DNA of 5,134 nt from an uncultured Ardenticatenia bacterium (GTDB taxonomy: Bacteria; Chloroflexota; Anaerolineae; Promineifilales; Promineifilaceae): positions 1 to 5,134 of the forward strand of contig CALLZA010000715.1 of NCBI GenBank assembly GCA_937858165.1, given 5' to 3'. The position numbers and the translations under genes are program-made. The notes beneath the pieces were generated by a model that did not search any database, was not told where the DNA came from, and worked only from the letters and a program-made list of their open reading frames with translations. Below, in pieces: positions 1-5,134 of this stretch. How positions within the stretch are numbered: position 1 is the first letter of the stretch; each line of letters starts with the position of its first letter.

Positions 1-136
1 GGGGGCGCGACCCCCCGCGGTGCGTCGCTCGTTGCGGCCGTGGGGGCGGCGGGCGGGCGGGGCGTCATGGGGCGGGGGGCGGCGGCGGGGGCGGCGGGGG
101 GGGCGGCCGGGGGGGGGGGTGTGGAGGGGGGGGTGG
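1..136. other. G-run-rich contig edge, probable low-quality read tail
   Basis: This stretch is almost only G and C, with repeated runs of 5 to 11 G and very few A or T, unlike the clean GC-rich coding sequence that follows. An open frame crosses it, but the translation is a low-complexity Gly/Arg string with no resemblance to the domains downstream. The change to normal sequence falls at about 134-140, just where a recognisable domain segment (REPMLADAP) begins. I read it as degraded base calls at a read or contig end. The other end of the contig carries untrimmed adapter, which makes this more likely. A genuine G-rich tract is possible but less likely. Confidence 0.75.
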
Positions 137-1063
137 CGGGAGCCGATGCTGGCCGACGCGCCGGCAGCGGCCAACATCGAGCTGCCGCTGACAGGGCTGA
201 ACTTCCCGGTATCGTTCGAGCTACCCTATGACCCGGCGACGATTGCCGCCGACCGCAGCTACGCCGTAGCGGCGCGCGTGCTGGTCAACGGCGAGCTGCT
301 CTACGCCACGCTGTCGCCCATTCCGGTGCTGACGGCCGGCGCGCCGGCCAGCAGCATCGTCGTGCCTGTGGCCGAAGTGCCCAGCCGGGCCAACGGCGTG
401 CTGCGCTTCACCGTTACCGGCGACGCGGCCACCACCTGGCCGGCCGACTCGACCGCCTATCTGAATATCGAGATCCGTGAGCCGATGCTGGCCGACGCGC
501 CGGCGATGGCCTTCACCTACGTGCCGTTGGCCGGGCTGACACTGCCGGTGGCCTGGGAGTTGGGCTACGCCACGGCGAGCGTCGACCCGAACAAGGCCTA
601 CGTGCTCGACGCGCGCATCATCGACAACAACGTGCTGACCCACGCGGCGACCACGCCGCTGCCGGTGCTGACCCAGGGCGCGCCGACCAACGACGTGTCG
701 CTGGCGCTGACGGCGCAGGGCACGGGCGGCACGGGCGGCAACGAGGGGCTGATCACCGGCGTCATCACCACCGACGCGCCGGTAGCGCTGGACCCGGCGG
801 CGGTCTACTTCATCGACCTGCGCGAGGCGGGCACGAGCGGCGACCCGATCGTGACCATCTCGGCCACGCTGGACGGGCAGCAGTTCCCCATTCCGTTCGA
901 GGTGCCCTACGTGCCGGCCAACATCGACCCGGCCAAAGCGTACGTCGTTGGGGCGCGCATTCTTCTGGGCGAGCAGGTGCTGTTCGCCTCGGCCGTGGGT
1001 GTGCCGGTCATTACCCAGGGCGCGCCGACGGCGGATGTGACGGTGAACATTCCGCCGCAGTAA
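137..1063 (+). CDS. Multi-domain YbaY/YscW-like beta-domain protein, 5'-truncated
   Basis: This is the 3' part of a gene ending in TAA at 1061-1063; the true start and any signal peptide are missing. Three related segments follow one another. Segment 1 is at about 137-480 and lacks its first strands, segment 2 at about 398-715, and segment 3 at about 746-1051; the conserved Glu of each (codons at 140, 479 and 824) is spaced 113 and then 115 residues apart. Each carries the pattern of the YbaY/YscW family (Pfam YscW, type III secretion lipoprotein chaperone-like): a leading beta segment (ITGVITTDAPVALDP in segment 3), an FP(I/V)xFE(L/V)PY-type strand, a DP-x-K/RxY-x-V-xAR-I/V strand, and a closing PV(L/I)TxGAP. 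A Gly/Thr-rich linker separates segments 2 and 3. Relatives such as E. coli YbaY are small envelope lipoproteins. Tandem copies suggest an exported, possibly surface, structural or binding role, but the function is unknown. It is convergent with the downstream aminopeptidase gene. Family assignment is from motif memory, not a search. Confidence 0.75.
   Translation, partial: REPMLADAPAAANIELPLTGLNFPVSFELPYDPATIAADRSYAVAARVLVNGELLYATLSPIPVLTAGAPASSIVVPVAEVPSRANGVLRFTVTGDAATTWPADSTAYLNIEIREPMLADAPAMAFTYVPLAGLTLPVAWELGYATASVDPNKAYVLDARIIDNNVLTHAATTPLPVLTQGAPTNDVSLALTAQGTGGTGGNEGLITGVITTDAPVALDPAAVYFIDLREAGTSGDPIVTISATLDGQQFPIPFEVPYVPANIDPAKAYVVGARILLGEQVLFASAVGVPVITQGAPTADVTVNIPPQ
140..165 (+). 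repeat. 26-bp exact direct repeat, copy 1
   Basis: The 26 bases from 140 to 165 are identical to those at 479-504 and encode EPMLADAP in the same frame. They mark equivalent positions in the first and second YbaY-like domains. This copy begins exactly where the G-rich noise at the contig edge ends, so the join here deserves suspicion. Confidence 0.85.
479..504 (+). repeat. 26-bp exact direct repeat, copy 2
   Basis: This is the second copy of the 26-bp repeat at 140-165, 339 bp downstream. The sequences after each copy diverge at once (AAANIELPLTG versus MAFTYVPLAG), so this is conserved domain sequence and not a recent large duplication. Confidence 0.85.
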
Positions 1064-1065
1064 GA

Positions 1066-1099
1066 GAATTAGGAATTACGAATTAGGAATTAGGAATTC
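1066..1099 (+). repeat. GAATTAG heptamer tandem array
   Basis: Four heptamers follow one another: GAATTAG, GAATTAC, GAATTAG, GAATTAG, then a partial GAATTC. The array starts 2 bases after the stop codon of the upstream gene. Its AT-rich composition contrasts with the GC-rich coding DNA on both sides. It resembles the short heptameric intergenic repeats (STRR-like) known from cyanobacteria and also seen in other environmental bacteria. The right part forms the left arm of the palindrome at 1081-1128. Confidence 0.85.
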
Positions 1100-1128
1100 A
1101 GAGCGCTCTGAATTCCTAATTCCTAATT
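1081..1128. terminator. Perfect 48-bp palindrome between convergent genes
   Basis: The two 24-base arms (1081-1104 and 1105-1128) are perfectly complementary with no spacer. The centre is AGAGCGCTCT, flanked on each side by GAATTC and two AATTCCT/AGGAATT units. In RNA from either strand this would fold into a long hairpin, so it could act as a bidirectional terminator for the two converging genes. There is no canonical T-run after the stem on either side, so the terminator role is inference. The palindrome itself is seen directly. It overlaps the last codon and the TAG stop of the minus-strand aminopeptidase gene. Confidence 0.6.
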
Positions 1129-2358
1129 GCTCCACTCCCCCGCACGCATAAGCGGTTCGACTGCGCCATCATCGCTAAGGCCGTCAACGTCGATCTCGGC
1201 CGAGCCGATCATGAAGTCGACGTGGACGACGCTGCTGTTGCCGCCGCGGGCGGCGAAGTCGGCGTCGTTGAGGCCTTCGCAACCGGCGATACAGTTGGTG
1301 TAGGCGCGGCCGAGGGCGATGTGGCTGGCGGCGTTCTCGTCGAAGAGGGTGTTGTAGAACAGGATGCCCGTCTGCGAGATGGGCGAGCCGGCGGGAACGA
1401 GGGCGATTTCGCCCAGCCGCGCCGCGCCCTCGTCCGTTTCGATCAGCGCTCGCAAGAGTGATTCCCCTTTCTCCGCCTGCACGTCGACGACGCGGCCGTC
1501 GACAAACGTCAGGCTAAACCCCTCCACCAGGTTGCCGCCCAGATTGAGCGGCATGGTGGCGCGCACGGTGCCGTTGACGCGAGCGCGGTCGGGGGCGGTG
1601 AAGACCTCTTCGGTGGGCAGGTTGGCGACGTTGGTGATGCCGTTGCTTGCCGGGGCCGCGCCGCCCAGCCAGCGATGGTCGAAGGGCAGGCCGACGGTCA
1701 GGTCGGTGCCGGGGCCGGTGAAGCGCAGGGCGTGGTACTGGCGCTCGTTGAGCATGGCCGTGCGGGCGGCCAGGTCGGCGGTGTGGGCCTGCCAGGCGGC
1801 CACGGGATCGGGCGTGTCGAGGCGAACGGTGCGGAAGATGGCGTCCCACAGGTGTGACAGCGCTTCGTCGGGCGACAACTCGGGGAAGACGCGCGCGGCC
1901 CAGGCGGGCGTGGCGTAGCCGACGACGCACCAGTTGACAGCGTCGGCGGTGATGAGGCGGCTGAGCGGGGCGGCGGCCCGACCCTCGGTGCGCCGCACGG
2001 TCATGATGCGCGCCGGGGCTACGTCCTTGAACAGGTCGGGGTCGCTGCCGGTGATCGACACCGTGGCGTGGCCGGCCTCGACGTACTCCAGCCCGGCGGT
2101 GACGGGCCAGGTGGAGTGCTCTTCAAAGGAGTCGGCCGGCGCGTGCTGGAAGCGGATCAGTTGCAGGTGAGGGTCGCTGTAGGCGGCCTCGACCAGTCGC
2201 GCGCCGTGGTCGTAGGCGCGGGCGGCGATGTGGCGGGCCAGGGGGGCAGTCTCCAGCGGGGCGCGGATGAGCAGACGTTGGCCGGCTTGCAGGTTCAGGC
2301 CGACGCGGACGATCAGGTCGGCGTAGGCGGACAGGGAGCGCTCGTGTTCGGGGGTCAT
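1123..2358 (-). CDS. M29-family metallo-aminopeptidase
   Basis: This encodes a complete 411-residue protein, the usual length for peptidase family M29 (AmpS, AmpT, PepS), cytoplasmic dimeric enzymes that remove N-terminal residues from peptides with a two-metal centre. The family's metal ligands are all visible at near-canonical positions: Glu250/251 in PTEEVFTAP, Glu317 in LGEIALVP, His346 and Tyr353 in ASHIALGRAY, and His379 and Asp381 in VHVDFMIG. The N-terminal segment YADLIVRVGLNLQAGQRLLI is also typical. The ATG at 2358-2356 is supported by GGAGA just upstream and by the match to family N-termini. The final residues GEWSN and the TAG stop come partly from the palindromic repeat at 1081-1128; relatives, as I recall, end shortly after a GxW motif, so little or nothing of the enzyme is altered. 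The gene points toward the YbaY-like gene. It likely serves general peptide turnover. Confidence 0.95.
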   Translation of the reverse strand: MTPEHERSLSAYADLIVRVGLNLQAGQRLLIRAPLETAPLARHIAARAYDHGARLVEAAYSDPHLQLIRFQHAPADSFEEHSTWPVTAGLEYVEAGHATVSITGSDPDLFKDVAPARIMTVRRTEGRAAAPLSRLITADAVNWCVVGYATPAWAARVFPELSPDEALSHLWDAIFRTVRLDTPDPVAAWQAHTADLAARTAMLNERQYHALRFTGPGTDLTVGLPFDHRWLGGAAPASNGITNVANLPTEEVFTAPDRARVNGTVRATMPLNLGGNLVEGFSLTFVDGRVVDVQAEKGESLLRALIETDEGAARLGEIALVPAGSPISQTGILFYNTLFDENAASHIALGRAYTNCIAGCEGLNDADFAARGGNSSVVHVDFMIGSAEIDVDGLSDDGAVEPLMRAGEWSN

Positions 2359-2361
2359 GGG

Positions 2362-2366
2362 TCTCC
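2362..2366 (-). promoter_or_regulatory. Ribosome binding site of the aminopeptidase gene
   Basis: On the minus strand this reads GGAGA, 3 bases before the ATG at 2358-2356. The spacing is a little short but supports that start. The first unit of the CAGT-type repeat array lies directly behind it and shares one base. Confidence 0.6.
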
Positions 2367-2413
2367 AGTGGGTCAGTATCCAGTATCCAGTATTCAGTAG
2401 GTCAGTAGGTCAG
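2366..2413. repeat. CAGTATC/CAGTAGG heptamer-type array
   Basis: The units read on the plus strand are CAGTGGG, CAGTATC, CAGTATC, CAGTATT, CAGTAGG and CAGTAGG, ending in a partial CAG. Some units are separated by an extra T, giving 7 or 8 bases per unit. The array fills most of the leader of the aminopeptidase gene, where a promoter and 5' untranslated region would be expected. I see no convincing -35/-10 pair inside it. It is a different sequence from the GAATTAG array at 1066-1099 but has the same repeat length. Confidence 0.8.
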
Positions 2414-2486
2414 AATTTAACGCAAAGACGCGAAGGCGCAAAGACGCGAAGTAGGAATCTCCTCTTTGCGTCCCTGCGTTGAATTC
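2413..2486. terminator. Imperfect inverted repeat after the ATPase stop, terminator-like
   Basis: The left arm at 2413-2435 (GAATTTAACGCAAAGACG and on) pairs with the right arm at 2464-2486 at 19 of 23 positions; two of the four mismatches become G-U pairs in RNA from the strand as written. The right arm touches the TAA stop (2489-2487) of the minus-strand ATPase gene, so on that strand the hairpin lies directly after the coding region. The loop is about 28 bases and contains a second copy of the left-arm core, allowing an alternative pairing. No clear U-tract follows, so a terminator role is inference; a mobile or REP-like repeat is equally possible. Confidence 0.5.
2421..2451. repeat. Direct repeat CGCAAAGACGCGAAG, two copies
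   Basis: The 15-mer CGCAAAGACGCGAAG occurs at 2421-2435 and again at 2437-2451, separated by one G, for a 16-bp period. It resembles the ACGCAAAGACGCAAAG-type intergenic repeats that I recall from many environmental bacterial genomes. A degenerate inverted copy lies at 2464-2480. Confidence 0.85.
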
Positions 2487-4968
2487 TTATCCCCAGCCGA
2501 GGGCGGTGATCTCGGCCAGGAGCGCTTCGGCGGCCGGCCAGAGGGGCAGCACACGGCCGCGCGCTTCGGCGGCGCGGGCGGCATCGGGCGGCAGGGCGCT
2601 CACAGCGTCGGCCAGCCGCCGGCCGGCGATGTCGTGGAAGTGTTGGCCGGCGGCGTAGTAGGGTTGGCCTTGCAGCAGGCCGCGCAGTTCGGCGGCCCGC
2701 GTCAGGTGGGGCGGGTCGGCGGCCAGGGTCAGGGCCACGCCGGGCAAGACCTCGATGAGCGGCAGGTAGTTGTAGACGGCGATGGCGCCGCGCAAGCCGC
2801 GCCATAGCGCCGGGCGCGCTTCGTCCCAGCGCTCCTGTAGGGCCAGGGCCAGCCCGGTGTTGGTCCAGTGGCCGGCCATATCCCCCTCGGCCAGCAGCGA
2901 CAGGTCCAGGTTCAGCGTGTCGTCCAGAACGCGCTCGGCCTCGGTCGGCCGATCGAGGGCCATCAGGCGCATGGCGTCGAGGACGCCGACCAGCCAGGCG
3001 ACGAAGTTGCTGCCATAGGCGCGGGCCATGAGCCGGCCGCGCTGGAACTGGACAGCGGCCTCGTCGTAGTGGCCGCTGTGCAGCAGCAGGCGGCCGTAGA
3101 AGTGAGCGTCGCGCATCAGGTAGGGCAGACCGTAGGCCAGGCGGGCATCCAGCGACTGACGGTAGCAGGCCAGCGCCTCGTCAACACGGCCCAGAAGCAG
3201 CAGGGGCCAGGCGTAGCGGCCCCGGTTCTGTGCCTCGCCGGGCGACGCATCCGGAGCGGCGGCCAGGTCATCGTTCATTTCGGCAGCCAGGGGGGGGAGT
3301 AACTCGCGCTCGTCGAAGTGCACCGCGTATTGCAGCAGCTCAGACAGCAACTCGGCCCGCAAGCGACGGTTGCGCAGCGTGGCGGCGAAGGCCAGGGCGC
3401 GCTCGGCCAGAGCGCGGGTGCTTGCCGGCTGGGCGTGCCCGCCATAGGTGAAGCCCATAAAGAGGCGATGGAGCGCGACGGCCATGCCCCAGGTGTTGCC
3501 GGTCTGGGCAAAGAGCCGGTAGGCGGTCTCGAAGGACGCGACGCGCGCGTCGGTGTAGTCCATGTCCAGACCGGGATCGCCCGCCAGATAGGCGTTGAGG
3601 GCCAGGTCATCGACCAGGGGCAGGCCGCGGCCGTCGAGCTCGGCCAGCAGGGCGCGCGCCCGGGCCAACGCGGGCGGCGTTGAGTCACGCTCGTCGGAGA
3701 GCTTGAGATGAAAGTAGACGCGCCAGTTGATGGCCCGGGCCACCAGCAGGCGCGTCTCGTCGGTGTCCGCCGGCTCGAAGATGGCGGCGATGCGCTCGCA
3801 GGCGTCGTAGGCGTCGCGCAGGCGCAGGCGGGCGTCGCCGTAGAGGCAGAGGGCGTTGAGGGCGCTCAGCAGGGGTGTGGCGGCGCGGGTGTCGATCAGG
3901 CGGTCGATGGCATCGTCGATGTTGTCGCTGTCGGCGTCGAGGCGGGCCAGGGCGCGTGTCTCGTCGTCCCGTAGATGGGGTTCAGCGTCGGCCAGCAGAC
4001 GGGCGTAGAAGCGGGCGTGGCTGTCGCGGGCGGCGGTGGGGTCGGCGGTGGTGGCGACCGGGTTGTCCAACATTTCGGCCGCGTACTGGCACAGCAGTTC
4101 GTGGAGGCGGTAGCGGTCGCCGGCGGCATTGACGTTAAACAGCCCCTTGCGCACCAGCGCCGCCAGTTGGCGCGGCGATGCGCCGGTGACGGCGGTTGCG
4201 GCGCTGGGGGTCATGCCGCCGCTGAAGACCGACAGGCGGGCGAAGACCTGCCGGTCCGGCTCATTGAGGCGTTGCCACGAGTAGTCGATGGCGGCGCGCA
4301 CGCTGCGCTGGCGGGCGGGCACGTCGCGCATCTCCGTTTCCAGCAGGTTCAGGCCGCGCCCCAGTTCGGCGGCGATCTCGGCCGGGGCGAGCGAATCGAC
4401 CCAGGCGGCGGCCATCTCCAGCGCCAGGGGCATGCCGCCGACGAGACGGCCGATGTCGGCCAGGTGGGTCAGGTCGGCGGCGGCGAAGTCGGCGCGGACG
4501 CGACGGGCCGCGCCGATGAAGAGGCGAACGGCGGCGTAGTCGGCAGTATCGGCCGGGGCGCCGGCGGGCGGGAAGGCCAGCCCGTCGAGCGCGAAGACCG
4601 TCTCCGGTCGCACGTTGAGCCGTTCGCGCGAAGTGACCAGCAGGCGGAGGCCAGGCGCGGCGGCTAGCAGTTCGACCAGCAGCGGCGCGGCGTCGAGCAG
4701 GCGCTCGGCGTTATCGAGCAGTAGCAGCGCCCGGCGCGGGGCCAGGTAGTTGGCGATCTGGCGCAGGGGGTGGGGGGCTTGCGCGCCTTCCTGCAACGGG
4801 AAGCGCAGGGCATCGGCCAGGGCGGGAATGACGCCGTGGGCGTCGGGCACGGGGGCCAGATCGACGAAGACCACGCCATCGGCAAACCGGTCGTCATCGC
4901 GTTGCATCTCGGCCCAGGCCAGGGCCAGGCGCGTCTTGCCCATGCCGCCCGGGCCGACAATGCTGACC
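2487..4968 (-). CDS. NB-ARC-like ATPase with TPR-like repeats, N-terminally truncated (AfsR/LuxR-type regulator)
   Basis: The 3' 827 codons of a large gene remain; the first genuine codon is GTC at 4967-4965, and the upstream part is lost at the contig end. It opens with a Walker A loop (SIVGPGGMGKTRLALAW), then Walker B RALLLLDNAERLL (about 4733-4695), a sensor-like LLVTSRERL (about 4640-4614), and a GLPL-like VGGMPLALEMAAAW (about 4439-4398). A winged-helix-like segment follows (RQRSVRAAIDYSWQRL, then FARLSVFSGG) and an LHELLCQYA motif near 4104. The rest, about 3900-2490, is Ala/Leu-rich and helical with TPR-like units (for example LLLGRVDEALACYRQSLDA). This order is that of STAND ATPases in AfsR/SARP and LuxR-type regulators, which couple nucleotide-dependent switching to DNA binding or signalling. 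The missing N-terminus probably held an effector domain, such as a BTAD/SARP activator or a kinase, but its identity cannot be seen. An apparent ATG start at 4997 lies in adapter sequence and is false. The TAA stop abuts a hairpin repeat. Confidence 0.88.
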
Positions 4969-5034
4969 CTGTCTCTTATACACATCTCCGAGCCCACGAG
5001 ACCGTACTAGATCTCGTATGCCGTCTTCTGCTTG
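4969..5034. other. Illumina Nextera adapter, index and P7 sequence (artefact)
   Basis: Positions 4969-4987 are the 19-base Tn5 mosaic end, CTGTCTCTTATACACATCT. Positions 4988-5002 (CCGAGCCCACGAGAC) complete the Nextera read-2 transposase adapter. Positions 5003-5010 (CGTACTAG) sit in the i7 index slot and match, from memory, Nextera index N702. Positions 5011-5034 (beginning ATCTCGTATGCC) are the P7 flow-cell sequence. The order and spacing are exactly those of read-through into a library adapter. This is synthetic DNA and not a transposon in the organism. Confidence 0.99.
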
Positions 5035-5044
5035 AAAAAAAAAA
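5035..5044. other. Poly-A run after adapter (artefact)
   Basis: Ten A residues follow the last base of the P7 sequence. Runs of A are typical of base calls made after the sequencer passes the end of a short library fragment. Confidence 0.93.
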
Positions 5045-5134
5045 CTGCGAACAATCCTACTCGTCAGAGTACTAACAGACTCGCTATGACAATGACAAAG
5101 CAACAGAACACCACAGTGCAAGACAGTGTAACGA
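5045..5134. other. Post-adapter base-calling noise
   Basis: The last 90 bases follow adapter and poly-A, are much less GC-rich than the gene-bearing part, and show no coding pattern or recognisable motif. A read that has run through its adapter has no template left, so these bases are most likely noise. A chimeric join to unrelated DNA cannot be fully excluded from the sequence alone. Confidence 0.85.

Noticed and set aside
1..133. Coding N-terminus or G-quadruplex element
   Set aside because: The frame is open only because the sequence lacks A and T. The peptide is low-complexity Gly/Arg and the G runs fit base-calling decay.
1364..1918. Plus-strand open frame of 184 codons opposite the aminopeptidase
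   Set aside because: It is the antisense shadow of a GC-rich gene. The minus strand has all M29 metal ligands, while this frame shows no recognisable domain.
2366..2451. CRISPR array
   Set aside because: Repeats of 7 to 16 bases without unique spacers, and no cas genes nearby, do not fit a CRISPR array.
2410..2805. Minus-strand frame of 131 codons overlapping the ATPase 3' end
   Set aside because: It is Arg/Pro-rich, typical of a shifted frame in GC-rich DNA. Its tail (FLLRVFAPSRLCVKF) comes from translating the intergenic repeat.
3975..4667. Plus-strand open frame of 230 codons opposite the ATPase
   Set aside because: Its Gly/Ala/Val-rich translation has no domain pattern and lies antisense to the well-supported winged-helix and GLPL region.
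4969..4987. Tn5 mosaic end as evidence of a native transposon
   Set aside because: It is followed directly by the Nextera read-2 adapter, an index and P7, so it is the engineered library end and not an insertion in the organism.
5045..5134. Short open frames in the last 90 bases
   Set aside because: They lie after adapter and poly-A and depend on adapter codons. No template is expected there.

Overview
This is a short, GC-rich contig of about 5.1 kb. It has one convergent gene pair, a second minus-strand gene cut by the contig end, and clear sequencing artefacts at both ends. The trustworthy biological sequence runs from about position 137 to 4968. The strong third-position GC, a multi-copy YbaY/YscW-type beta-domain protein, an AfsR/LuxR-like P-loop ATPase with a helical repeat tail, and short heptameric intergenic repeats would fit a free-living, possibly Chloroflexota-like (Anaerolineae-type) bacterium from a metagenome. 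That assignment is inference, because no rRNA or marker gene is present.

Layout. Positions 1-136 are a G-run-rich stretch that looks like low-quality read tail. Positions 137-1063 (+) are the 3' part of a gene for a protein with two complete YbaY/YscW-like domains and most of a third, its N-terminus lost. Positions 1064-1128 hold a GAATTAG heptamer array that runs into a perfect 48-bp palindrome between two convergent genes. Positions 1123-2358 (-) are a complete M29-family metallo-aminopeptidase gene whose last codon and stop lie inside that palindrome. Positions 2359-2486 hold a second heptamer-type array (CAGTATC/CAGTAGG) and a hairpin-forming repeat of the CGCAAAGACGCGAAG type. Positions 2487-4968 (-) are a large NB-ARC-like ATPase with a TPR-like C-terminal half, truncated at its Walker A end by the contig edge.

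From 4969 to 5044 the sequence is not biological. It is the Nextera mosaic end, the Nextera read-2 adapter, an 8-nt index, the Illumina P7 flow-cell sequence and a poly-A run. Positions 5045-5134 are most likely post-adapter base-calling noise. Any open reading frame that uses these bases carries adapter-encoded residues, including an apparent ATG start for the ATPase at 4997.

The three genes show no obvious shared pathway. The aminopeptidase and the ATPase are on the same strand but are separated by a repeat and hairpin cluster, so I would not assume they form an operon. I found no new biological system here. The strongest findings are the adapter contamination and the placement of three different short repeat types exactly at gene ends.
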